DNA of 64,000 nucleotides, taken from the NCBI GenBank assembly GCA_037783545.1, contig JBBELK010000490.1, forward strand, positions 558,001 through 622,000. Direction: 5' to 3'. Shown here piece after piece: positions 1 to 10,560 of this stretch (positions are counted from its first letter, which is position 1; the number at the start of each line of letters is the position of its first letter). Below the pieces are notes generated by a model, which was given only the letters and a program-made list of their open reading frames with translations, searched no databases and had not been told where the DNA came from. A program made the translations under genes and the position numbers. This stretch comes from Henricia sp. BOLD:AAB3569. Lineage: Eukaryota > Echinodermata > Asteroidea > Spinulosida > Echinasteridae.

Positions 1-1
1 C

Positions 2-112
2 AGGGCCATAGACTGTACAGTAACGAGGAACCGCCGTATTGGGCACTTCGGTACTGCAGCGGTAAGGGCCATACAGTACAGTAACGGGGAAACGCCGTAT
101 TGAGCATTTCGG
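2..112. repeat. Two-copy tandem duplication, ~63-bp unit
   Basis: Two imperfect copies of a unit beginning AGGGCCATA and ending CATTTCGGT or CACTTCGGT lie at about 2-49 and 65-112. Nothing coding is seen. The rest of 113-720 holds no feature I can support. Confidence 0.7.
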
Positions 113-719
113 TGACGCATTTTCAATCCAATAGTGCATTGCAAAGGACGCCCTCTGTTGGTGAAAAATGATTTGCGATATGGTATATGGATCAGCATCT
201 TGATTTCCAGTCAAATAATTCCCCAACTTTCTGCAGTGTTCAAAAGTCAGAAAAACCTTTCATAAAAGCTATTTCAGGCTGATATTCGTGCTTCGTGAAG
301 CACATAAGCTCTAGTTCAGTTTTATCTTCAGCGGGCCGTTTAGAAGACAAGCCCAACGCATTGGTCAAGGCTAATTTACATGGAGCTCAATGGGGTATTT
401 TCGAAGTAAATTTAAGTGCCGTACCTACATTGATAATAAACGAGTCCACAGCGCCGCAGGCGATGTGATTTGTCGTATTGTCCTGTGGTACTTAGCGCTC
501 ATTGGCTCAGTTGACAGTTTGTTTTCGATCTGTTTTCAAAATGTCACGTGTATAGTGGAGCGCGGGCAATGATGTTGTGACGTTGCACGTTCGGGTCAAC
601 TGTACTTGCATGTAATGAATAATGTAGCAGTAGCCAGTTCGTAAAAGGCTTTATGGCATGCAACACAGAAGGCATAACGTTCGTCCGGCCCTTATATACT
701 CCGCTCAGGACGCTCAATT

Positions 720-905
720 ATCTCACATTTTACCAAACAATATAACCCCAAAGCCACAAAGCCTTGCCAAAAGGCTACGGAAAAGTTGAACCAGGATTTG
801 TGAAAATTGAACCGCGACATTTAAAACTTTGAACCGCGACGTTTGAAAATTTGAAGTACGACGTTTGCCTGTCCGTTTTGGAATTCCATAGTTCATTGCA
901 TGTGT
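720..905 (-). repeat. Dispersed repeat with internal ~21-bp subrepeats (copy 1)
   Basis: Read on the minus strand, this contains successive subunits built on TTCAA..TTTCAAA..TCG followed by GGTTCAA, next to a GGAATTCCAAAACGG motif. A second copy on the plus strand is at 15926-16065, in inverted orientation to this one. It is probably the end of an uncharacterised transposable element. Confidence 0.55.
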
Positions 906-1147
906 AGCTACCGGTAGCTCCCAGGCTAGTACCGGTAGCAGTGTGTGCACTCGGGCTATTTGCCGTGTTGCGCGGGGCAAATATCCTACACCTACGCATT
1001 CGACGCACCGGGTTCTCTGTTTACCGTAAATACATTTATATTTTATTCTACGCAAAGTTTATATTTCTAAACATTTATCACAGTTTTTAGTTCTTATTCC
1101 ATTAGTTTTAATTTTAAAACGATCAATGTCTTTGAGCACGTGGCAGA

Positions 1148-1650
1148 TAGTAACCTATTTGCACAACCGCCTTTGTTTCCGTCCGACTCCGGCATCTATA
1201 GGGTTTAGATATGGGTTAGATGGATTGAGCATAGAAACCGAAGCCATAGGAAAGCTCAGCAATGAGGAAGGAGGTCGGGTGGGCGGGGGAAAAAAAGGTA
1301 TATGGGTCTGTCCACAGTAATGGGGTACATTTCTGTAACATTCAAGATCTTAGGTCCGTGTTCACTTCAAATGTCTTAATTTTATCTTTAAATTATCAAG
1401 CTAAACTGAGGAAATAACTTTTTCACCAAGGAGTGAATGTTGTGGCAGAAATTTTTTACCTTTTTGGGCAAAAGTTATCTCCTGAGAACAAAACAAGGAC
1501 ATTTCTTTAATTCTGAGATAAACTAAAGACATCTGAAAGGAATTATTGACTTACTTTTCAAATGTACCCCATAGTAACCTATTTGCACAACCGCCTTTGT
1601 TTCCGTCCGACTCCGGCATCTATAGGGTTTAGATATGGGTTAGATGGATT
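1148..1650. repeat. 78-bp direct repeat pair, 424 bp apart
   Basis: The same ~78-bp sequence, starting TAGTAACCTATTTGCAC and ending GGGTTAGATGGATT, lies at 1148-1226 and 1572-1650 with almost no differences. The second copy abuts the right end of the small inverted-repeat element at 1320-1572. The duplication may have arisen with that insertion or by local recombination. Confidence 0.75.
1316..1576. mobile_element. MITE, 13-bp terminal inverted repeats
   Basis: ATGGGGTACATTT (1320-1332) is mirrored by AAATGTACCCCAT (1560-1572), enclosing 253 bp of AT-rich non-coding DNA. AGTA is present immediately outside both ends (1316-1319 and 1573-1576), consistent with a 4-bp target-site duplication. 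The superfamily is unknown. Confidence 0.6.
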
Positions 1651-1905
1651 TCGCCAAAACCTGCCCTCTTAGGCCGCCGAGAACCCCCAAACCTGCCCAA
1701 ATACACCCCAATCCTTACCCAAACCTCAAACGAAAGCGGGAGACTGTAATCAGATGGAAAGGAAAGAAAAACTGGACTAGTTGTCTTGCTGCCTTTCTTT
1801 CATTTTATTTTCTTCTCTTTTCTTTTCTCAAGCTGTCGCTGCCTATAAAATTGATTAAAAAACAAAATGGGTAGTTTTGTTAGTAGGTGATGGCATTTTT
1901 AGACA

Positions 1906-3160
1906 TCAGCTGCATGTAGATGGCGGGAAAGCTACGCGGGCCCCGAGGCCCAAGTTCAGACGCCTATAGAATTGTCCGACGATATCTGCCATTGGACTTT
2001 GTTCAGCTGTGGAGACGGCGTCGCGTAATACCTGGACCGTGCTCTGACGCCTCATAACTCTCTCAACCTGGGTATAGTGCTTGTACGTCTTCCGCGACGC
2101 CCATTGGCAGTGGTCCATCACCTGCTCGTCCGATGCATCCAGGAGCCGCAGTGTGGTTGCTACCCAGGCACGGCTGTTGTGCGCTCTCAAAAGCTGGTTT
2201 TCAGGATTGTCTGTTGCGGCATAATACATCTTCAGCCGTGAATTCGGTCCGTTAACAGGCGAAGGGTTTGTTTACGAGGACTCTGCGATTGGCCGACAAG
2301 GGGCGAAAGATCAACCAGACTTTGAACTGCGCCGACTGGATCCATCTTTCCTTGGTCCTGCAACTTTGGAATCATTATCAATGATGAGTCACCCTCACTT
2401 ACCGTCTTGCCAATAGTGTGGCTGAATAAAAAAAATCGCCTCCTTCGATCCTTGTTATTTTTCAGGTTCTGATTCCTCCTAGGTCACCAGCTCTGTCTCC
2501 GACCCATTATAGGCAGAGGAAAAGGGCCAAGTCTCGTTGTACCACGTAGCGCTTGGGGAAAAGACCTTCGCCTTTGCCAAGTCTCCAGGATCGGTCAGTG
2601 ATCTCTTTCCCCGACCATCGTAACTTATCAGAAAACAATGGAATTGCCTGCTTTGAAGTAATGTGAGACTCAGCCTGCTCCAGCTGCATTGCGTTCATGT
2701 ATCTACGAACTTGGTGAGAGATGCAAGGGTTTGCGAACTTTTATCCCACTCGCCAGACTTCGGTCTTACCGAATGAGTTAAAGTATGCCCTTATCTGCCC
2801 AACATAAGAGTCCACGGTGCATGCCGCTAATATAAGCGGGCACCCACAAGAGCGGCAGCCGATTTCACGAAAAAGTGCGCAGCTTGCGCAACTTTTGCAA
2901 AATGGCGCAAGCCATATAGCTTGCGTGTAATTTTCACAGGAATGTTGCGCAGCCTACGCAATAAAATGTTGCGCAAGCGGACTTACGCAGTGCGTAAGGA
3001 TTCGTGAAATCGGCTGCAGATCCCGTGCTTACCCAAATTTTTTCACCCTAAGCGGTGAATCTGCGTGCGACCTTCTGAGTCACGATCGATCAAAAAGCAT
3101 AGGATGTCAAGTGGTGTCACTGACTCCAGATCCTCCCCTTCAGTACAGCATCATTTGCTT
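1906..3160 (-). pseudogene. Tyrosine recombinase of DIRS-1, broken
   Basis: The 107-residue open segment at 1906-2229 carries the C-terminal signature of tyrosine recombinases: HxxR (HNSRAW), a downstream W in the box-II position (HCQWASRKTY) and the presumed nucleophile tyrosine in KHYTQV. Recombinases of this class integrate the circular DNA intermediate of DIRS-order retroelements. More N-terminal pieces are seen at 2507-2698 (SHITSKQAIPLFSDKLR) and near 3080-3150 (a TPLDILCFLIDRDSEG-like helix of the SAM-like domain), in other frames. The gene is cut by frameshifts and by the 163-bp MITE at 2855-3017. Family-level assignment is good; function is lost. Confidence 0.7.
2855..3017. mobile_element. 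163-bp MITE nested in the recombinase pseudogene
   Basis: GCAGCCGATTTCACGAA (2855-2871) is exactly mirrored by TTCGTGAAATCGGCTGC (3001-3017). The interior is rich in TTGCGCAA-type palindromes. The insertion postdates the host DIRS-1 element. No convincing target-site duplication was seen. Confidence 0.8.
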
Positions 3161-3496
3161 TGATGCTCCCGCAGAAATCGGTCTAATGCTGCAAATAAGT
3201 CCGCTCTTTTGCACTCCATATCCCTGCGTATCCAACTCGTTTCCTAGTTTTGTCAGCCTGGTTGCCGCACTGATCATCTTCAAAAAGATACCAAAACGCT
3301 CTCGTGAAGAAGGGGAGGGCATGAATGAAGAAGAAATTTAGCATTGTATCGCAATTCCCGAGGGCAAGCCCGAAACGGATCTGAAAACAGCCGCAGCCTG
3401 CGCTGGAGCTTAGATATCCCATCATCGATAGGTGCACAATGTCCGCAAGATCCTGCTCCACGATGTAATCGTTCGAGAAAAACTGCCAGCTAGCAT

Positions 3497-3976
3497 TCAT
3501 GACAGACCTCTTTCAATAATGAGTTGACTACGGCGACTGAGCGATTGATGTCCACCATCTTGGTTTGGCACCTTGAGGAAAGAACAAATATGCATATTGG
3601 GAATTTTTTCCCTGATCAGTTGGGCAACAGCGCGAAAAACCCCTACCACGTCAAGTACACCCTGCGAAGGGTCGGTCAATCGGCTGAAATCATTTATGCC
3701 TCCGCGCAGAACTGCCACCTCCGGCTGAAAAGCCCTGCAAGATACCACCAGATGTCTACATAACGGGGCCATTTTTGTGCCTCCGTTGGCTAACATTTGC
3801 ACGCTCAATGCCTTGGGCCAGCCGAATCCTTTGAACCTTCTGAACATTGAGTCGGACACAAGGAGAACATGGTGACGCTTAGCGTAAGCGATATCCATTC
3901 GGGGGGTGACAATACGTGGGAAGTAGCACTGTAAGGCCCAGAGCTCAAACCCCAGCCCTTGAAAAATTCGGGACAT
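3497..3976 (-). pseudogene. SGNH-hydrolase-like domain of DIRS-1
   Basis: The 159-residue open segment contains VLLVSDSMFRRF (the GDS-type block I position, here SDS), then MLANGGTKM and AVLRGGINDF, which match the spacing of blocks I, II and III of SGNH hydrolases (the GxND motif is GIND). Some Ngaro-type DIRS elements and some LINEs carry an esterase of this family whose role in transposition is not established. The segment starts mid-domain in another frame (3805-4077 reads on upstream), and no clean start codon is visible. The catalytic block-V DxxH was not found, so it is probably inactive. Confidence 0.6.
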
Positions 3977-4138
3977 ATCCCGTAGAAGACGGGTATTCTA
4001 AAAACCCCTGCTTGACCTGCCTCTGACAGGCGAAAGGAAGAACTTGAGTGGAGACCCGTTCCTGCGCGCCGGGACATTTGACGAAAGTGCCATCAAATCA
4101 AAGGTGAAAACCTGTGGGACTACCAGATGGGACCTAGG

Positions 4139-4384
4139 TCAACTTGAGCGAAAAAAATTGCCTCCAAGGAGAGGGCAAAACAAAAAATTAAACTTCAACA
4201 TTTTTGAAAGCGGTTTAGGCCTAGCTCGGAGGCCAGTCCAAGCATCCACCACATTTCTGGAATCTCCAACCACATCCACCATCAAGTTCCATAGCGAATC
4301 AAAGACTGAGAGCCACACAAAATATAGATCAAGGGCCTCCTTGCGACATATACCCGTGTGTCCCAAAATGTCTGCAGACCAGTA
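4139..4384 (-). pseudogene. Probable RNase H remnant of DIRS-1
   Basis: The open segment contains VVDVVGDSRNVVDAW and a following LSKMLK helix. This resembles the DIRS RNase H stretch in which a strand carrying a D(N/S) motif is followed by the AW and LxxxL helices. It lies between the RT and the SGNH domain, as expected for the element. The resemblance is partial and this is a position-supported guess. Confidence 0.4.
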
Positions 4385-4584
4385 ATCTCAGAAACTTACA
4401 CTACCGTCTGGTAAGACTAGGGTACCGCCCTATTTATAGCCAGATGCGTCAGCCGACAGTGTAATGCGATAGCAAGGTGGCGGCCTTGATTTCAAGGGAT
4501 CAGCTGCGAGAAGCTATCGACAAACCTCCAAAATAGAATCTCCTCCCGCACTTGTGGTGACAGAGGCGTAGGCACGAGATCATA

Positions 4585-5590
4585 TCAAGTGTAGATATGA
4601 AGGAGGAGCATTCCCTCAGAAACAAACAAACACCAGAGAAAAACTTTGACCTTTGCCCACAAAACGTTGCATCTGTTTTTAGAGCATTTTATCCTCCCGC
4701 AAAATTGTCTCTCGTACCTCAGCGAATGATACCTTTTTATGCTCAGGAATCGGAAATGATAGGGTTTGGAGCAGATGCCGAACCCGAGATGGACCATGCT
4801 GTTCGATGGCTGCCGATGACTTTTTTTTAAGTTGCTGAACAAGCCGAGCTTTAACTTTATGTAGCGTACGACGTAAACGGCCCTTAGAGCTCTGATGTAG
4901 GAACCGTCCCCATGCATGTCCTGTTCACACCGCAATAAAACAAACACGAGTGAAGTGTTTTAAACCTTCGTATACTTTGGCCCTCCATCGCTGGGATGGC
5001 ACTCGCCAATGAAACGGTCGTCTATCCAGATTTCTGTATGTATACCTCTGTGCTTAAGCCATGCAGGAAGACAAAAGCCAATGGATGAGTAAACTTATGC
5101 ACTGTTTTTTTTTTTGTTTTTTTTGTTTTTTTTTTTAACCAAACCCACTCGAAGCCGGAAAAGGTTCTGGACTCCTTGGTCAAGAAGATTTGCTTGTATC
5201 CCTGGCTGTTGTCGTTACTTGAGAAAATATCGCCTTTGGTTATGGGTCTGACAACATTGCCTAAAGGTACCACACTGAAGGGTGTGTCCTTGCGCCAAAG
5301 ATTAGGTCCCTTCATTGATATAGAAGCAGACGCGGCTTCTTGGGTTCAACTGTCAAGGCAGTCACACATTTCGGCGGCTGTACTTCCTTGACCCTACCCA
5401 CAACGTATATAGAGCCCTCTATCCACCGCTTGGTGATTGTGTCTATGAAAAGGGCGACATAATCTTGACAAATGAGCGCATTTAAAATACCTTTCGGTGG
5501 GCAATTATAAACAGCAATTCCTGCCCCTGTATCTGCCATGAAACGACTGGAAAAAATCATACAGACTAATTCCATGATGAAGCCAACCAT
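4585..5590 (-). pseudogene. Reverse transcriptase of DIRS-1, broken
   Basis: Several frames together read as one DIRS-type RT. They are MADTGAGIAVYNCPPKGI and ALTVEPKKPRL (5312-5590, fingers), NLWRKDTPFSV with FSSNDNSQGYKQIFLT and TFSGFEW (5022-5315, palm), and the catalytic xxDD box as IWIDDRF at about 5017-5028 in a further frame, followed by HLGFGICS (4585-4947). A poly-A/(AAAAC)-rich tract (5106-5138 on the plus strand) interrupts the palm after GFEW. The enzyme would copy the element RNA, but it cannot be made from this copy. Confidence 0.7.
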
Positions 5591-5696
5591 GAACTTCGTC
5601 CCTATTGGGTGACTCTGCTAAGATATCGTCCCAAAGCACCAGGATCATTGCTTAATGTGCCGGCTACAAAATAGTTGGATCTCTGAATCCGAGCGC

Positions 5697-6268
5697 CTAT
5701 AAATCTACCTGTAGTCTACCAGAGAGAACTTCAGGCGGGGTGGGTGTAAAAGGGACTGGCAAGCCACTTGGTTTGCCATTGAAAACTACCCACTGGGAGG
5801 TGCCTCGTTTCCGCTTCGGTGCGTGCGTAGCGATGGGATCAAAAGATTGATCAAAATCTCTCTCACACAGATGACTCTCCAGCGTTTTCAAATACCACTG
5901 GTACTCAAATGTTTTTCCTTTACATCTTCGGCAAACAAAGGCTCGAACTCGTCCACGTATTCTCTAAACACAGACATCACGTAGACAACCTTGCGATCAT
6001 AGCTCGTCTCCATGCCCGCTTGAGCAGCTGCAGGCGTCTTGGCTTGTGGACATCCAGAGCCGACTTGGGCTGCATGTATGGAACAAACCATCACATAATT
6101 CGTTGACGTGCTAACGGGGCCCGCCGTTCGACCTTTCATAAACGCACAAACCACAGCACTTTTTGTTTTGTTTGTTTTTGTTTGTTGTTTTTTTAAGCAA
6201 AACTTTGCGAACGGGGTACTTGAACTTTGGGATTCACAAAATGGCACAAAGAGGTGCCCCTGGACCAC
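5697..6268 (-). pseudogene. Gag-like N-terminal region of DIRS-1
   Basis: Two open stretches (5888-6268 and 5697-5891) precede the RT on the minus strand. They hold an acidic FREYVDEFEPLFAEDVKEKH segment and a LESHLCERDFDQSFDPI segment. I recognise no domain. The assignment rests on position upstream of the RT and on the absence of other coding signal. Confidence 0.35.
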
Positions 6269-6300
6269 ATTAAAATCAGCGTGCTAGCGAAGGCCCATCA

Positions 6301-7190
6301 ACATGGCATACAGAGGCCCGCCCTCTGCCAGGTACAGAGTACATATATGCAAAATAGAAGTACACTGTACCCCAAACATGGCATTCAGAGGCCCGTCCTC
6401 TGCCAAATACAGAGTATGCGAAATAGAAGCACATTGTACCACAAACATGGCATTCAGAGGCCCGTCCTCTGCCAAGTATAGCGCGCATATGTGCAAAATA
6501 AAAGTACATTGTACCACAAACACGGCATTCAGAGGCCCGTCCTCTGCCAAGTACAGTTGTACCTTAAACATAGCATTCAGAGGCCCGTCCTCTGCCAAGT
6601 ACATTGCACCATAAACATAGCACTCAGAGGCCCGTCCTCTGCCAAGTACATTTGTACCATAAACATAGCATTCAGAGGCCCGTCCTCTGCCAAGTACATT
6701 GCACCATAAACATAGCATTGAGAAGCCCGTCCTCTGCCAAGTACATTTGTACCACAAACATAGCATTAAGAGGCCCGTCCTCTGCCAAGTACATTATACC
6801 ACAAACACGGCATTCAGAGGCCCGTCCTCTGCCAAGTACAGTTGTACCTTAAACATAGCATTCAGAGGCCCGTCCTCTGCCAAGTACATTGCACCATAAA
6901 CATAGCACTCAGAGGCCCGTCCTCTGCCAAGTACATTTGTACCATAAACATAGCATTCAGAGGCCCGTCCTCTGCCAAGTACATTGCACCATGAACATAG
7001 CATTGAGAAGCCCGTCCTCTGCCAAGTACATTTGTACCACAAACATAGCATTAAGAGGCCCGTCCTCTGCCAAGTACATTGCACCATAAACATAGCGTTC
7101 AGAGGCCCGTCCTCTGGCAAGTACATTTGTACCTTAAACATAGCATTCAGAGGCCCGTCCTCTGCCAAGTACATTTGCACCATGAACTTG
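6301..7190. repeat. Palindromic ~47-bp minisatellite, ~17 units, with 285-bp higher-order repeat
   Basis: Each unit of about 46-50 bp contains CAGAGGCCCGTCCTCTG, a 6-bp stem (CAGAGG/CCTCTG) around a 5-base loop, followed by CCAAGTACATT-type spacer and CATAAACATAG. The block starting at 6521 is repeated almost exactly at 6806, a higher-order period of 285 bp (six units). All reading frames are largely open simply because the unit lacks stops, so the apparent ORFs here are not genes. Confidence 0.9.
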
Positions 7191-8329
7191 CGCGCATCTG
7201 CTCACTGAGCTCCATGACCTTACGGTTAGCGCAGGAAAATGACACGGAAAACAGCCCCTCACTGCGAACTTTTGTTAGTACATAAAAAAAAAGTACGTCT
7301 ATGTTTCTCCCCAACTCGCTATGCATTTCAAAGTACAGAGTATTACCTTTAGTTTGGTTATTATTTCATAAAATATATGATGCACGGGGAAAAGGGGCTT
7401 TTTTCACTCAAAGAACGGGTGTTGAACCTCAAAATCGGCAAAGTCAATGGAGGTCAACACTATTACTGATCATTTTTCAGTGGGTTGTCTCACTGAATTG
7501 AACGGCACGGTCGTTCTCTGTGACACACAGATTCAACTCGCACTTATGAATAAACTACATAAAATTCCCGTCCCACACATATATGAATCATTTTGATTGG
7601 ACAAGGGGAAAAAGGGGCTTTTTTGCTTCAAATCATAGAATGTCTCTCATCTAAGACCATGACCCGATTGTAATATGCAACGTGTTTCTATAGTCTGGCT
7701 ACACATATCCTCTTATAGTCACGCGTATAGGCCCTATTGGTAGGATGAACGGGGAACTAGATCAGGCCACGTATTCGTTTCGCCGAAACAGAAGCACGTT
7801 GGAAAGCTGTTCGCTTCGTCCTCCTGATTGTTCGTTTTTTACCGATTCATCGCCTCAAAACTACATTTTTTAGTAAATGAATATGTCTTCATACCATAGG
7901 TTTTCTGTTATTTTCGTAACATTTACTGGATATCGGTAAAACGAGGTTTATTTGCCGTCAATGCTAGTCAGACCAAAGCATTAATCCTTGGAGGGGTGTA
8001 ATATACATATTACGTGAATAAGTGGGTTTGTTTATCAAACCTTGCATTCATACCGTTATTAATGTGATGAAGAAAACATCAGTACTTATGAAATAAAATT
8101 TCATTTAGCTGAACAGTTTTTAAACTCCAAAATCTTGTATTGTGTACTACTGCATACTGTCTACAGTAGCTATAATCTCTTCCTCCCCTCCATTGTGTGA
8201 AATGGTCCAGTCCATTTGACCTGCTTGACAAAGAATGTGTGTGCTGTGTACACAAGGTCAGAGGCCACGCTGGATGCGCTACACACACAGGGTCCGTTGT
8301 TTGTTGCACAAAATCAGGGCAAAGTTGTT

Positions 8330-8830
8330 CATATGATAGCATTCAGAGGCCCGTCCTTTAAGAGGCCCGTCCTCTGCCAATTAGTACAGAGCACCTGTAT
8401 GCGAAATATAAGTACATTTGTACCATGAACGTGGCTTTCAGAGGCCCGTCCTCTGCCTATCACAGAGTACATATCTGCGAAAAAAGAAGTACATTGTACC
8501 ATAAACATGGCATACAGAGGCCCGTGCTCTGCCTAGCACAGAGTACATATACGAAATAGAAGTACGTTGCACCATAAACATGGGCCCGTCCTCTGCCTAG
8601 TACCGAGTGCATACGGTGTATATGCAAAATAGAGTTACATTGTACATTGTACAATAAACCTGGTATTCAGAGGCGGCCCGTCCTCTGCCTAGCACAGAGT
8701 ACATACGGTGTATACGCAAAATATGGTTACATTGCACATGTACCATAAGCCTGGCATTCAGAGGCACGCCCTCAGCCTGGTACCGAGTACACATGCAAAT
8801 CAAGGGTACATTCATACAGGGTAAAATAGG
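8330..8830. repeat. Degenerate continuation of the palindromic minisatellite
   Basis: About seven diverged units with AGAGGCCCGTCCTCTGCC cores occur, spaced more widely than in the main array and interleaved with AGTACATA-type spacers. The stretch 7200-8330 between the two blocks is AT-rich and holds no gene I can support. It does have a GGGGAAAA-GGGGCTTTTTT motif twice, near 7388 and 7602. Confidence 0.8.
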
Positions 8831-9224
8831 TAACTTTCCCGAATACAAAAAGTTATCAGCCCCCACTTGGCACCAAGAACGTAAAAAATCCGTCAAGGAC
8901 CAACGCCAGTCGATCAAAAACAAGAAACGACCAAATGGCTGGCAGGTCACCAAATCGACAGGGCCATGACGTAAATGCACATGTGCGCGCACATGTGCAC
9001 ATTGCACACACACCATGTACATACGAGCGCACGCGCACATGCACAACATGAAAAGCACGTTTCAAGAAAAAGGCCTGCATCTCCAACTCCCGACGTCGGA
9101 AACTTAAGTTTTTGATATTTTTCGTTACAGAGACACGTAAGCTTTATAAATTCGTTCGCTTGTGTAAATTAATTTTTATTTTTAATTCTTTCACCGAAAC
9201 ACGGGCAATGCAACTTTAAGCTTG

Positions 9225-9800
9225 GTGTCCCGAGGCCCGTCCTCTAGCACACACGCCATTTATGGGTATATTACACTTGACATACAGGGACCCGTCCTGT
9301 GCTTAGTACCTGTATCTGTACACATAGAAAACATGGGCACATTAAAATTTGGCATTCATAAAATTGATTTTTATTGAAATTTGGAATTCAGAGACCCGTC
9401 CTCTGCCTATATACACGCCCTTATGTACCAATACCAAAAAAGAGCGCATATTAATAGGGATACGCTAATTCAGAGGTCGGCTGTCTAGTAAAGGGTACCC
9501 ATGCCAAAATTAGCGTAACATCAGAACTTGGCATCTCAACTTGGCATTTAGAGGCCCTCCTCTGCCTAGTACACATGCAAGCTATGAGCATATTAAACTT
9601 GGCATTGGGAGGCCCGCCCTCTATCTAGTATATAGAGTACGTGGGCAATATTTACTCGGTCCGTCCTCTGTCTAGTACCGAGTACATGTGGAATATGTAT
9701 TACCACTTAGTGTTCAGAGGCCCGATCTCGGCAAGTACACATGTAATCTATGGGTACTTTGAACTTGCCCTTTAGAGGCCCGTCCTCGGCCTATACAGAT
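9225..9800. repeat. Further degenerate units of the palindromic minisatellite
   Basis: Roughly nine diverged AGAGGCCCGTCCTC cores occur, mostly followed by TGCCTA and a GGCATT or TTGGCATT spacer. Single relics also lie near 9930-9955, 11065-11085 and 11305-11325, so the family spans about 5 kb in total. Confidence 0.7.
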
Positions 9801-10174
9801 TCTGACTAGGGTTATGACGAAACTTTAAGTATTGTCAAGCCAAACCCCCAGTGCATCTATGCTTGCTGCCTAATGGCGACACATATCTATCATTCAGTCT
9901 AATTGACGTGCTCACGAACAACAGCATAGCATTCAGAGGCCCATCCTCTGCCTCCTCGAAGGAACTGGAAATTAAGACATGGGCTATTTCACAATAAGTG
10001 TACACTTTCAGTCTCACTGGCAAATCGGGGTAAAATTTCAAACTTGTCCAACTCACAAAAGTTTGTTGATCTAAAAACTTCAGGATGTATACTAATAATT
10101 CAAAAAATATCAGAGCGTGGCATTATGATTAACGTGTTTATTTTTTCCACTGAAATAATAATTTGTAATTGGTT

Positions 10175-10560
10175 GTCTGGAGAGGACATTTTGTTAAACA
10201 CATAATATCACAATATAATGGCCAGACTAAATGTTGAAATGGTAATGCCATGCACTGTCCTGTTAGAAGGAATGGTACTGTTAATTTTACAAACATAACA
10301 ACGAAATATTTCAATCATCGTTGACATGTTATATTACAATTGAATGCTGTCCTGGAGAGGACAAATGTTTAACGGATTTTCCACAACCCTGAATATGATC
10401 TTGATAAAATTTACTCAAATCTCTTCCACGATCAAATTGTCATATTTACTCCATCAAATGTGTCATGTGATGATACAAACATCTTTGTGAGTACATATCT
10501 CCAAACTATTCCATTGTGTGGAATACCTTGACCTGGAGAGGACATTACCATATTTTGTTT
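10175..10560. repeat. Three CTGGAGAGGACA motifs at ~175-180-bp spacing
   Basis: CTGGAGAGGACA occurs near 10178, 10354 and 10534, each followed within about 25 bp by a GTTTAAC or GTTAAAC motif. The sequence between is AT-rich and non-coding. The flanking 10560-12640 shows no gene. Confidence 0.5.

Larger units (their letters stand above)
1906..6268 (-). mobile_element. DIRS/Ngaro-like retroelement, decayed (DIRS-1)
   Basis: On the minus strand, from high to low coordinates, the order is a gag-like region, a reverse transcriptase, a probable RNase H, an SGNH-hydrolase-like domain and a tyrosine recombinase C-terminus. That order (RT, RNase H, then tyrosine recombinase instead of a DDE integrase, with an SGNH hydrolase) is known for DIRS-order elements of the Ngaro type. 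The reading frame changes many times, a MITE sits in the recombinase (2855-3017) and an A/T-rich tract interrupts the RT, so the element is dead. The outer terminal repeats were not identified, and the boundaries given are those of the coding remains. Confidence 0.75.

Noticed and set aside
6284..7183. Several 60-160-residue open frames with repeated RGPSSAKY, RPVLCQV or AEDGPLNA text on both strands
   Set aside because: They are readings of the minisatellite in different frames; a stop-free unit opens all frames. No conserved frame or start.
6301..7190. A CRISPR-like array (regular ~47-bp units with a palindromic core)
   Set aside because: Spacers are not unique; whole units including spacers repeat. 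The context is eukaryotic and there are no cas genes. It is a minisatellite.
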